Source of the DNA: Limnohabitans sp.
GTDB taxonomy: Bacteria; Pseudomonadota; Gammaproteobacteria; Burkholderiales; Burkholderiaceae_C
Assembly: GCA_018883305.1 (NCBI GenBank)
Contig: VEQI01000120.1
Coordinates: 1-8,590 of the forward strand
Direction of reading: 5' to 3'
DNA: 8,590 nucleotides
The translations under genes and the position numbers were made by a program. The notes beneath the pieces are model-generated. The model saw nothing but the letters and a program-made list of their open reading frames with translations. It had not been told where the DNA came from and searched no databases. Positions within the stretch are counted from its first letter, which is position 1. Each line of letters opens with the position of its first letter. Positions 1 through 6,147 of the stretch are shown one piece after another.

Positions 1-1135
1 GGCTGGAGGCAATCCACTGTGCAGTGGGCTCGTCCAGCGGTTCACCCGCCAGGAACAGCGCGCGCAGACTGGAAAGATCGTACTTGGACAAGTACGCCGG
101 GTCTTGCTTTTTGAGCACGCGCACGGCCGTGGGTGCGCTGAACATCACGGTGACTTTGTACTTCTCGACCAGCTGCCACCAAATGCCTGCATCCGGACGT
201 GTGGGCATGCCTTCATACATGATGGTCGCCATGCCGGCGATCAGCGGGCCGTAGATGATGTAGCTGTGACCCACCACCCAGCCGATGTCGCTGGTGGAGA
301 AATACGTCTCACCCGGGTTACCCTGGAAGATGTGCTTCATGCTGGCGGCCAACGCCACGGTGTAGCCACCGGTGTCGCGTTGCACGCCCTTGGGCTTGCC
401 CGTGGTGCCCGAGGTGTAGAGGATGTAGCTGGGGTGCGTGGAATCCACCCACACGCACGGCACGTTGGCGTTCAGGTGCTTGGCGCGCAGCGTGGCGTAG
501 TCGTGGTCACGGCCAGCCACCGCCTGGTACGGCACCAGCTTGCGGTCCACAATGAGCACACCGGCGGGCTTGTGTGTGGCCAGTGACAGGGCTTCATCCA
601 GCAGCGGCTTGTAGGGCACGCTCTTGCCCGAGCGCGAACCTGCTTCGGCGGCAATGACCACCGTGGGCTGCGAGTCGTCGATGCGCGAGGCCAGCGAGTG
701 CGAAGCAAACCCGCCGAACACCACCGAGTGAATAGCCCCGATGCGCACACAAGCCAGCATGGCAAAGCAGGCCTCGGCGATCATGGGCATGTAAATGAGC
801 ACGCGGTCGCCCTTTTTCACACCCAACTCTTGCAAGATGGCAGCCATGCGCTGCACTTCCTCACTGAGCTCGCGGAAGGAGTACACCTTCTCCTGGTCGG
901 TCTCGGTGGAGACGAAGATCAGCGCGGGCTGATCGGCGCGGTCCTTGAGGTGGCGGTCAACGGCGTTGTAGCAAAGGTTGGTCTGGCCACCCACGAACCA
1001 CTTGGCAAAAGGAGGCCGGTCGTAGTCGCAAATCTGCTGGGGCTCGACGTGCCAATCAATCAGTTGGGACTGTTCGCGCCAGAAGCCGTCACGGTCTTCG
1101 ATCGAGCGGCGATGAAAATCGGCATAAGCACCCAT
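1..1135 (-). CDS. prpE: Propionyl-CoA synthetase (propionate--CoA ligase), N-terminal 378 codons, cut by the left window edge
   Basis: An AMP-forming acyl-CoA synthetase that activates propionate with ATP and CoA to propionyl-CoA in the cytosol, the entry step of the 2-methylcitrate route. I translated the frame from ATG at 1135, which has GAGGAG eight bases upstream; it stays open to the window edge. Residues about 5-60 look like the acetyl-CoA-synthetase N-terminal domain (DFHRRSIEDRDGFWRE). The adenylate-forming core follows, with SVVFGGFASHSLASRIDD near 137-154, the P-loop motif YILYTSGTTGKPKGVQRDTG at 237-256, and FLAGEPLDEPT near 361-371. The VQRDTGGY and GEPLDEPT forms fit PrpE rather than acetyl-CoA synthetase (typically HTTGGY and GEPINPEAW). 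Full-length PrpE is about 630 residues, so roughly 40 percent, including the C-terminal catalytic-lysine domain, lies outside. No prpB or prpC neighbour is visible. Some activity on acetate is possible but cannot be judged from sequence. Confidence 0.9.
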   Translation of the reverse strand, partial: MGAYADFHRRSIEDRDGFWREQSQLIDWHVEPQQICDYDRPPFAKWFVGGQTNLCYNAVDRHLKDRADQPALIFVSTETDQEKVYSFRELSEEVQRMAAILQELGVKKGDRVLIYMPMIAEACFAMLACVRIGAIHSVVFGGFASHSLASRIDDSQPTVVIAAEAGSRSGKSVPYKPLLDEALSLATHKPAGVLIVDRKLVPYQAVAGRDHDYATLRAKHLNANVPCVWVDSTHPSYILYTSGTTGKPKGVQRDTGGYTVALAASMKHIFQGNPGETYFSTSDIGWVVGHSYIIYGPLIAGMATIMYEGMPTRPDAGIWWQLVEKYKVTVMFSAPTAVRVLKKQDPAYLSKYDLSSLRALFLAGEPLDEPTAQWIASS

Positions 1136-1143
1136 GCAAGACT

Positions 1144-1149
1144 CTCCTC
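1144..1149 (-). promoter_or_regulatory. Ribosome binding site of prpE
   Basis: GAGGAG on the minus strand, separated by eight bases from the ATG at 1135. It fixes the start of prpE, which runs off the window and so cannot be judged by total length. Confidence 0.75.
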
Positions 1150-1212
1150 AAGGATTCTGTGAATTCCCCCGAAATTATGAGGAGCGGACTTGCTACAAGC
1201 TGACTCTGCTGT

Positions 1213-1812
1213 TTATTTGATCAGGGCCTGTACGGCTTTGAACTGGGGATGCTCGGCGCTTCTGAGCCACTCAAACGCCACCATTTCGGTGGTCAGCAGC
1301 TCGGCACCGGCAGCAGCCAGACGGTCAAAGGCGGCGTCGCGGTTGCGCTCGGTGCGTGACCCACAAGCATCGGTCACCACCCACACGTCAAATTCTTCTT
1401 CCAGCAGGCCCAGGGCCGTTTGCAGCAGGCACACGTGGGCTTCACAACCCGCCACCACCACCGTGTTGCGGGCCGGGGCCGGGACGGCTTTTTGCAGATG
1501 GCGCGGCAGGCTGCGGGCATTGCCTGACGGGGCACTGGCTTGCGGGCGCAGCCACTCGACCAGGCCTTCCTCGCAGGCGCCGAAAGCCATCTTGGCCAGC
1601 GTGCGACGGCATACCTCCCGTATCTCAGGAGGATTGGGCCCCAGGCGCTCAGGGTTTTGCTCGGTGCCCCAGGTGGGCACTTTAAGCAGTTGTGCCATTT
1701 GCGCCAGGCGCACGCCATTACGCAGCACTGCCTCGGCCTCGTGCAGGGCTGGCATCAGTTTCGTCTGGTAGTCCACCAGCACCAGCTGGGAGTCTTGCAC
1801 ATCCAACAACAT
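1213..1812 (-). CDS. Isochorismatase-family cysteine hydrolase
   Basis: A 199-residue cytosolic hydrolase of the isochorismatase/nicotinamidase superfamily (YcaC/ISOC-like). The catalytic triad is visible: Asp14 in LVLVDYQTKLMP, Lys74 in TLAKMAFGAC, and nucleophile Cys128 in VVVAGCEAHVCLLQTALGLL. The segment TEQNPERLGP near 50-59 is typical of this branch. Superfamily substrates include isochorismate, nicotinamide and N-carbamoyl compounds; nothing here identifies the substrate, so I give no symbol. Start choice: ATG 1812 gives MLLDVQDSQLVLVDYQ, the usual family beginning, but has only a weak ribosome site (GAAAG). An in-frame GTG at 1854 would add 14 unfamily-like residues and sits only three bases from the AGGAGG at 1858-1863, too close for normal initiation. 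prpE follows in the same direction after 77 bases, so co-transcription is possible, with no clear terminator between them. Confidence 0.85.
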   Translation of the reverse strand: MLLDVQDSQLVLVDYQTKLMPALHEAEAVLRNGVRLAQMAQLLKVPTWGTEQNPERLGPNPPEIREVCRRTLAKMAFGACEEGLVEWLRPQASAPSGNARSLPRHLQKAVPAPARNTVVVAGCEAHVCLLQTALGLLEEEFDVWVVTDACGSRTERNRDAAFDRLAAAGAELLTTEMVAFEWLRSAEHPQFKAVQALIK

Positions 1813-1850
1813 GAGAACACTTTCGGAAAGGGAAGGACCGTTTCTAACAT
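1755..1850 (-). other. Possible 31-codon upstream ORF overlapping the hydrolase start
   Basis: ATG at 1850 lies seven bases after AGGAGG (1858-1863), the best-looking translation start in this region. It reads 31 codons to TGA at 1755-1757, beginning MLETVLPFPK. The frame is shifted relative to the hydrolase, whose likely ATG at 1812 falls inside it. The second half is rich in Cys and Trp, but that is forced by overlap with the real gene. It may be a true leader ORF, a sign of a frameshift in or near the hydrolase N-terminus, or chance. No homology is claimed. Confidence 0.25.
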
Positions 1851-1906
1851 ACACGACCCTCCTGGCCGGGTTCGACCCCTGCGCGTTTGCTTAAGTATTA
1901 GGTAAA
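1813..1906. promoter_or_regulatory. Divergent intergenic region between the hydrolase and NlpC/P60 genes
   Basis: The two genes point away from each other, so this 94-base stretch should hold both promoters. The AT-rich patch around 1889-1912 (TTAAGTATTAGGTAAAAT) stands out from the GC-rich surroundings and is the likeliest core promoter area. TTCGAC near 1870 followed after 16 bases by AAGTAT is a weak plus-strand candidate, and TATGTT just before the minus-strand ATG at 1850 is -10-like. None matches the consensus well. The presence of promoters is inferred mainly from gene layout. Confidence 0.35.
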
Positions 1907-2464
1907 ATGCCCGCCATGTTCAGACAACTGATCCTCGTGCTGTGTCTGTGGACAGGCGTTGCGCATGCAGCGCCCTCCTCCAGTGCCACTGACGACATCG
2001 AAAAGTTTCTGGCCGACCGCGGGCTCATCAGCCAAATGGAGCAGTTGCGCCAACGCATGAGCCAGCAGGCCTCTGACCTGGTGGTCAATGCCATGGGCTT
2101 TCTGGGCGTGCCGTACCGTCGGGGTGGCAATAACGCCGAGTCTGGATTTGATTGCAGCGGCTTTGTACGCGCCATGTATGAGCAAACCGTGGGTCTGGTG
2201 CTGCCACGTCGCGCCCGCGATCAAGCCGCCGCCACGGAATCCATTGAACGCAAGGATCTCCAACCGGGCGACCTGGTGTTCTTCAACACCATGCGCGCCA
2301 AGTTCAGCCACGTGGGCATCTATCTCGGCGACAACAAGTTCATCCATTCACCCAAGCCGGGTGAGCAAGTCCGCATTGACGACATGCGCCAGGCCTACTG
2401 GGATCGGCGCTTCAATGGTGCGCGGCGGGTGAAGGACGGCCCTGCAGACAAGGCCGTGAACTGA
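1907..2464 (+). CDS. Exported NlpC/P60-family (C40) peptidoglycan endopeptidase, Spr-like
   Basis: A 185-residue secreted cysteine peptidase. NlpC/P60 enzymes usually cut between D-Glu and diaminopimelate in peptidoglycan stem peptides, so the expected site is the periplasm. Residues 1-21 form a signal peptide: an Arg near the start, hydrophobic LILVLCLW, and AHA just before a predicted cut at 21/22. The catalytic domain covers about 55-175: Cys83 in SGFDCSGFVRAMY, His135 in KFSHVGIYLGDNKFIHSP, and third residue His147. The spacings of 52 and 12 residues closely resemble E. coli Spr (MepS). There is no proper lipobox, so it should be soluble rather than a lipoprotein as Spr is. The ATG at 1907 has only a weak AGG four bases upstream; ATG 1916 is an alternative that keeps the signal peptide. 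The gene stands alone on the plus strand, convergent with lpdA. Confidence 0.9.
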   Translation: MPAMFRQLILVLCLWTGVAHAAPSSSATDDIEKFLADRGLISQMEQLRQRMSQQASDLVVNAMGFLGVPYRRGGNNAESGFDCSGFVRAMYEQTVGLVLPRRARDQAAATESIERKDLQPGDLVFFNTMRAKFSHVGIYLGDNKFIHSPKPGEQVRIDDMRQAYWDRRFNGARRVKDGPADKAVN

Positions 2465-2504
2465 CAACTCTGATACAGAGCATCCCTTCAAAGAACTCAC
2501 CCTG

Positions 2505-2537
2505 AAAAAAGCCGTCAGCCCTTTCGGATCTGACGAC
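2505..2537 (-). terminator. Intrinsic terminator of the aceE-aceF-lpdA operon
   Basis: Read on the minus strand, GTCGTCAG (2537-2530) pairs with CTGACGGC (2518-2511), eight pairs including one G-U, across an 11-base loop, and is followed at once by six T (2510-2505). It begins 25 bases after the lpdA stop. On the plus strand the A-run lies before the stem, so it should act only on the operon transcript. Confidence 0.8.
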
Positions 2538-2554
2538 TGTGCACTAGAAGCGAC

Positions 2555-2573
2555 AAGCGCGTTCAGCGCTTTT
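2555..2573 (+). terminator. Weak hairpin, possible terminator for the NlpC/P60 gene
   Basis: AAGCGC (2555-2560) and GCGCTT (2566-2571) form a perfect six-pair stem with loop GTTCA, ending in a four-T run (2570-2573) that partly belongs to the stem. It lies about 90 bases after the peptidase stop and overlaps the end of lpdA; on the lpdA transcript its stop codon sits in the loop. The T-run is short, so termination is uncertain. Confidence 0.3.
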
Positions 2574-4383
2574 GCGGCGGCAAATCCGTGCAGCTGCCAT
2601 GCGCCACTTCCGCGGCCATGCCCATGCTCTCACCCAACGTGGGATGAGGATGGATGGTCTTGCCAATGTCCACCGCATCTGCGCCCATCTCGATGGCCAA
2701 GGCAATCTCGCCGATCATGTCCCCCGCGTGCGTACCCACGATGCCACCGCCCAGGATCTTGCCGTGGCCGTGCGCCTCGGGTGAATCGTCGAACAGCAGT
2801 TTGGTGAAGCCTTCGTCGCGACCGTTGGCGATGGCGCGACCTGATGCCGTCCAGGGGAACAAGCCCTTCTTGACCTTGATGCCTTGCGCCTTGGCCTGGT
2901 CTTCCGTGAGACCCACCCACGCCACTTCAGGGTCGGTGTAGGCCACGCTGGGAATCACGCGAGCATTGAATGCCGCAGATGCCAGCTCCTTGTTGCCCTG
3001 AAGTTCACCGGCGATGACTTCAGCCGCCACATGCGCCTCATGCACCGCCTTATGCGCCAGCATGGGTTGCCCCACGATGTCACCGATGGCGAAGATGTGC
3101 GGCACGTTGGTGCGCATCTGGATATCGACGTTGATGAAGCCGCGATCGGTCACGGCCACACCGGCCTTGTCAGCGCCAATCTTCTTGCCATTGGGTGAGC
3201 GGCCCACGGCTTGCAAGACCAGATCGTAGGTTTGCGGTGCAGGCGCGCCCTCGCCTTCAAACGTGACCTCAATGCCCGCTGGCGTGGCCTTGGCGCCCAC
3301 CGTCTTGGTCTTGAGCATGATGTTGTCAAAACGATGGGCATTCATTTTTTGCCACACCTTGACCAGGTCGCGATCAGCACCCTCCATCAGGCCGCCCAGC
3401 ATTTCCACCACATCCAGACGTGCGCCCAGTGTGCTGTACACCGTGCCCATTTCCAGGCCGATGATGCCGCCACCCAGAATCAGCATGCGCTTGGGCACTT
3501 CCTTGAGCGCCAGCGCGCCGGTGCTGTCCACGACGCGCGGATCGTCCGGCATGAAAGGCAGACGCACGGCTTGCGAACCGGCGGCGATGATGCAGCGCTT
3601 GAACGCCACGACTTTCTTGCCACCGGTCTTGTCTTGCGCCGTGCCGCTGGTTTCTTCCACCTCGACATGGTTGGCACCCACGAAGTGGCCATACCCACGC
3701 ACCACCGTCACCTTGCGCATCTTGGCCATCGCGGCCAGACCGCCGGTGAGTTTGCCGATGACTTTTTCCTTGTGGCTGCGCAGCTTGTCGATGCTGACCT
3801 TGGGGGCACCAAACTCGATGCCCAGGTCTCCCAGATGGGACACCTCGTCCATCACCGCCGCCACGTGCAGCAAAGCCTTGGAGGGGATGCAGCCGACGTT
3901 CAGGCACACGCCGCCCAAGCTGGCGTAGCGCTCCACCAGCACCACCTTCAAGCCGAGATCTGCAGCGCGGAATGCGGCGGAGTAACCGCCAGGGCCGGCA
4001 CCGAGCACCAGCACATCGCAGTCGAGGTCGGCGGAACCGCCGAACGAAGCCGCCGTGGGCGCCACCACGGGTGCCGACGAGGCTACGGCAGCAACAGGTG
4101 CTGCAGCAGACGGTGCAGCGGCAAGTACCGGAGCAGCTGCACCCTCTTGCGCCTCCAGGCTCAACACCACCGAGCCTTCACTCACCTTGTCGCCCACCTT
4201 GACCTTGAGCGCTTTCACCACCCCCGCATGCGAGCACGGAATTTCCATCGAAGCCTTGTCAGACTCAACAGTGATGAGGCTTTGTTCAGGCTTAACCGTG
4301 TCACCCGGTTTGACCAGCAATTCAATGACGGCCACTTCCTTGAAGTCGCCAATGTCGGGAACCTTGATATCAATCAGTGCCAT
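2563..4383 (-). CDS. lpdA: Dihydrolipoyl dehydrogenase (E3) with N-terminal lipoyl domain
   Basis: The 606-residue E3 of the pyruvate dehydrogenase complex reoxidises dihydrolipoamide with FAD and NAD+. Residues 1-77 are a complete lipoyl domain with Lys43 in VESDKASMEIP as the lipoylation site, followed by an Ala/Pro linker at about 80-115. The flavoprotein part then shows the FAD loop GAGPGGYSAA (128-137), the redox disulphide Cys160/Cys165 in GGVCLNVGCIPSK, the NAD loop ILGGGIIGLEMG near 302-313, and catalytic His580/Glu585 in HPHPTLGES. Classical E3 is about 470 residues; the extra length is the lipoyl domain and linker, as known for Neisseria P64k and Ralstonia PdhL, which supports a dedicated pyruvate dehydrogenase E3. 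ATG 4383 has a strong ribosome site and lies 18 bases after the aceF stop, so the genes are probably coupled. All key residues are intact. The alternative symbol pdhL is also used. Confidence 0.96.
   Translation of the reverse strand: MALIDIKVPDIGDFKEVAVIELLVKPGDTVKPEQSLITVESDKASMEIPCSHAGVVKALKVKVGDKVSEGSVVLSLEAQEGAAAPVLAAAPSAAAPVAAVASSAPVVAPTAASFGGSADLDCDVLVLGAGPGGYSAAFRAADLGLKVVLVERYASLGGVCLNVGCIPSKALLHVAAVMDEVSHLGDLGIEFGAPKVSIDKLRSHKEKVIGKLTGGLAAMAKMRKVTVVRGYGHFVGANHVEVEETSGTAQDKTGGKKVVAFKRCIIAAGSQAVRLPFMPDDPRVVDSTGALALKEVPKRMLILGGGIIGLEMGTVYSTLGARLDVVEMLGGLMEGADRDLVKVWQKMNAHRFDNIMLKTKTVGAKATPAGIEVTFEGEGAPAPQTYDLVLQAVGRSPNGKKIGADKAGVAVTDRGFINVDIQMRTNVPHIFAIGDIVGQPMLAHKAVHEAHVAAEVIAGELQGNKELASAAFNARVIPSVAYTDPEVAWVGLTEDQAKAQGIKVKKGLFPWTASGRAIANGRDEGFTKLLFDDSPEAHGHGKILGGGIVGTHAGDMIGEIALAIEMGADAVDIGKTIHPHPTLGESMGMAAEVAHGSCTDLPPQKR
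4162..4383 (-). repeat. Lipoyl-domain coding repeat, copy in lpdA
   Basis: Codons 1-74 of lpdA align without gaps to codons 1-74 of aceF (5830-6051). By hand count 67 of 74 residues match, and about 29 of 222 bases differ (near 87 percent identity), with several exact runs of 14-19 bases. This is a direct repeat 1668 bases apart, produced by domain duplication. Confidence 0.85.
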
Positions 4384-4390
4384 GACGGTG

Positions 4391-4399
4391 TTCCTCCCC
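4391..4399 (-). promoter_or_regulatory. Ribosome binding site of lpdA
   Basis: GGGGAGGAA on the minus strand, seven bases before the ATG at 4383 and inside the 18-base aceF-lpdA gap. It is much stronger than the site before aceF. Confidence 0.7.
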
Positions 4400-4401
4400 G
4401 A

Positions 4402-6051
4402 TCAGAGCATCACCCGGCGGAAGTCCGCCAGGATCTGACCCAGGTACGCGTTGAAGCGAGCGGCGGCAGCACCGTCGATCACGCGGTGGTCCCACGTGAG
4501 CGACAGCGGCAACATCAAGCGCGGCACAAACTCTTTACCGTTCCACACCGGCTCCATCTGGCTCTTGCACACACCCAGAATGGCCACCTCGGGGGCGTTG
4601 ATGATGGGCGTGAAGTAACGCCCGCCAATGCCGCCCAGGCTGGAGATGGTGAAGGTGGCACCGGTCATGTCGGCCGGACCCAGCTTGCCATCGCGCGCCT
4701 TCTTGGCCAACTCGCCCATCTCTTGCGAAATTTGCAGCACGCCTTTCTTGTCGGCGTCCTTGATGACGGGCACCACCAGGCCATTGGGCGTGTCCGCCGC
4801 AAAGCCGATGTGCCAATAGTTCTTGTAGATCAGCGCGTCACCGTCCAGCGAGCTGTTGAATTCGGGGAACTTCTTGAGCGCGGACACGCAGGCCTTGATC
4901 AAGAAGGCCAGCATGGTGACTTTCACACCGCTCTTCTCGTTCTCTTTGTTGGTGGAGACGCGGAAGGCTTCGAGCTCGGTGATGTCGGCATCGTCGTGGT
5001 TGGTGACGGCCGGAATCATGATGGCATTGCGCAGCAGGTTGGCGCCGCTGATCTTCTTGATGCGGCTCATCTCCTTGCGCTCGATCGGACCAAACTTGGC
5101 GAAGTCCACCTTGGGCCACGGGATCAAGCCCAGCGCGGCACCATCGCCACCCGCCGGCGCCTTGGCAGCTTGTGCCTTGGTCTGCACGGCACCGGCCATG
5201 ACCGACTTGGTGAAGGACTGCACGTCTTCCTGGGTGATGCGGCCCTTGGCGCCAGTGCCCTTGATTTCTTCCAATGGCACGCCAAGTTCGCGCGCAAACT
5301 TGCGCACGGAGGGTGAGGCATGCGGCACATTGACCGGCGCCGTGGTGGGGTTGTGTGCGGGCACAGCGGCAGCGACGGCAGGCACGGCAGCAACAACGGC
5401 GGGCGCCGCCACAGGGGCCGGCGCTGCGGCCACCGCAGCAGACGCGGAGGCTACAACAGGTGCAGCAGCCACCGTGCCCTCCAGCACCGCGAGCAGATCG
5501 CCGATGTTGATCTTGTCACCCAGCTTGACCTTGAGTTCTTTGATCACACCGGCAGCGGACGATGGAATCTCCATCGACGCCTTGTCGGACTCGACGGTGA
5601 TGAGCGACTGCTCCACTTTCACCGTGTCACCTGGCTTCACAAACACCTCGATCACGGCCACGTCCTTGAAGTCACCAATGTCGGGCACACGCACCTCGAC
5701 CGGGCCCGCAGCAGCGGCAGGAGGCGCCGCAGGGGCAGCCACTGGGGCAGGAACAGGTGCGCTTGTCGGCGCAGCAGCAGGCGCTGCGGCCGCCGGGGCA
5801 GACGCAGCCGCGCCATCGGCTTCCAGCATCAGCACCACCGTGCCTTCACTCACCTTGTCCCCGATCTTGACCTTGAGCTCCTTCACCACACCCGCATGCG
5901 AGCAGGGAATTTCCATCGAGGCCTTGTCGGACTCCACGGTGATGAGGCTTTGTTCGGGCTTGACGGTGTCGCCCGGTTTCACCAGCAACTCGATCACCGC
6001 CACTTCGTTGAAGTCCCCAATGTCGGGAACCTTGACTTCTACCAATGCCAT
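4402..6051 (-). CDS. aceF: Pyruvate dehydrogenase E2, dihydrolipoyllysine-residue acetyltransferase
   Basis: The 549-residue E2 core of the pyruvate dehydrogenase complex transfers acetyl from lipoamide to CoA. Domains in order: lipoyl domain 1 (1-77, Lys43 in VESDKASMEIP), an Ala/Pro-rich linker (about 80-117), lipoyl domain 2 (118-191, Lys157 in the same motif), a second Ala/Pro linker (about 192-242), the peripheral-subunit-binding domain (about 244-280, SPSVRKFARELGVPLEEIKG), and the catalytic acyltransferase domain (about 318-549) with SLTWDHRVIDGAAAARF, where His522 and Asp526 are the DHRxxDG active-site residues. Two lipoyl domains is fewer than the three of E. coli E2; a third is found on the E3. 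The start ATG 6051 begins the conserved MALVEVKVPDIG, but its ribosome site is weak (GTGAG), and a short upstream ORF ends seven bases before it. It lies between aceE and lpdA and is co-directional with both. Confidence 0.96.
   Translation of the reverse strand: MALVEVKVPDIGDFNEVAVIELLVKPGDTVKPEQSLITVESDKASMEIPCSHAGVVKELKVKIGDKVSEGTVVLMLEADGAAASAPAAAAPAAAPTSAPVPAPVAAPAAPPAAAAGPVEVRVPDIGDFKDVAVIEVFVKPGDTVKVEQSLITVESDKASMEIPSSAAGVIKELKVKLGDKINIGDLLAVLEGTVAAAPVVASASAAVAAAPAPVAAPAVVAAVPAVAAAVPAHNPTTAPVNVPHASPSVRKFARELGVPLEEIKGTGAKGRITQEDVQSFTKSVMAGAVQTKAQAAKAPAGGDGAALGLIPWPKVDFAKFGPIERKEMSRIKKISGANLLRNAIMIPAVTNHDDADITELEAFRVSTNKENEKSGVKVTMLAFLIKACVSALKKFPEFNSSLDGDALIYKNYWHIGFAADTPNGLVVPVIKDADKKGVLQISQEMGELAKKARDGKLGPADMTGATFTISSLGGIGGRYFTPIINAPEVAILGVCKSQMEPVWNGKEFVPRLMLPLSLTWDHRVIDGAAAARFNAYLGQILADFRRVML
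5482..5697 (-). repeat. Second lipoyl-domain coding repeat within aceF
   Basis: Codons 119-190 of aceF encode the inner lipoyl domain, an older or less homogenised copy: by hand count about 56 of 75 residues match lipoyl domain 1. The core around the lipoylated lysine (SLITVESDKASMEIP) is the same in all three copies of the window. Confidence 0.75.
5830..6051 (-). repeat. Lipoyl-domain coding repeat, outer copy in aceF
   Basis: Partner of the repeat at 4162-4383. The outer AceF lipoyl domain is closer to the E3 lipoyl domain (67 of 74 residues) than to the inner domain of its own protein (about 56 of 75). Confidence 0.85.
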
Positions 6052-6058
6052 GTTTGTC

Positions 6059-6112
6059 TCACTTATTCAAAAAGCGACTCGACCGCGCGAGCATCGTGTC
6101 GATCGACACCAT
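6059..6112 (-). other. 17-codon ORF ending just before aceF
   Basis: ATG at 6112 reads 17 codons (MVSIDTMLARSSRFLNK) to TGA at 6059-6061, seven bases before the aceF ATG. The same frame is open eight codons further upstream. No ribosome site precedes the ATG, so a protein product is doubtful; a role in translational coupling to aceF is conceivable. Confidence 0.2.
6096..6109. promoter_or_regulatory. 14-base perfect palindrome in the aceE-aceF spacer
   Basis: GTGTCGATCGACAC equals its own reverse complement. It could be a protein-binding dyad, or in RNA a five-pair stem with a GAUC loop. Its position between two co-transcribed genes suggests RNA processing or differential expression, but chance is not excluded. 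Confidence 0.35.
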
Positions 6113-6147
6113 GAGGTCACGCGATTCGAAGATGCGTCATTGTCCGC

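Larger units (their letters stand above)
6052..6147 (-). other. aceE-aceF intercistronic spacer
   Basis: Ninety-six bases separate the aceE stop from the aceF ATG, against 18 between aceF and lpdA. The spacer lacks a T-run after any strong stem on the minus strand, so it is not a terminator and read-through into aceF is expected. It holds a 14-base palindrome, a 17-codon ORF, and only a weak ribosome site (AAGTGAG) before aceF. Confidence 0.6.

Noticed and set aside
104..1162. Plus-strand open frames of about 155-160 codons opposite prpE
   Set aside because: Antisense to the clear PrpE frame; His/Val/Gly-rich, with no recognisable motif.
1174..1179. CATAAT on the minus strand upstream of prpE as a -10 box
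   Set aside because: Five of six bases fit the -10 consensus, but no acceptable -35 lies 16-18 bases upstream; too weak to list as a promoter.
1907..1970. Lipoprotein signal in the NlpC/P60 protein (Cys13 in the hydrophobic stretch)
   Set aside because: The residue before the Cys is Leu, not Gly/Ala/Ser, and the Cys sits mid-helix with a normal AHA cleavage site after it; a standard signal peptide is the better reading.
1898..2347. Minus-strand open frame of 149 codons across the NlpC/P60 gene
   Set aside because: The plus-strand gene has a signal peptide and a complete catalytic triad; the antisense frame has neither a ribosome site nor a known motif.
3211..5316. Open frame of 701 codons on the plus strand, opposite lpdA and aceF
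   Set aside because: It lies antisense to two unmistakable genes, is His/Arg/Gln-rich in a way typical of antisense frames in GC-rich DNA, and begins inside lpdA with no recognisable domain.
5698..5829. Ala/Pro-rich codon repeats in the aceF linkers as a possible DNA repeat array or CRISPR-like structure
   Set aside because: These are in-frame flexible linker codons between lipoyl domains, without regular spacing or conserved unit sequence.
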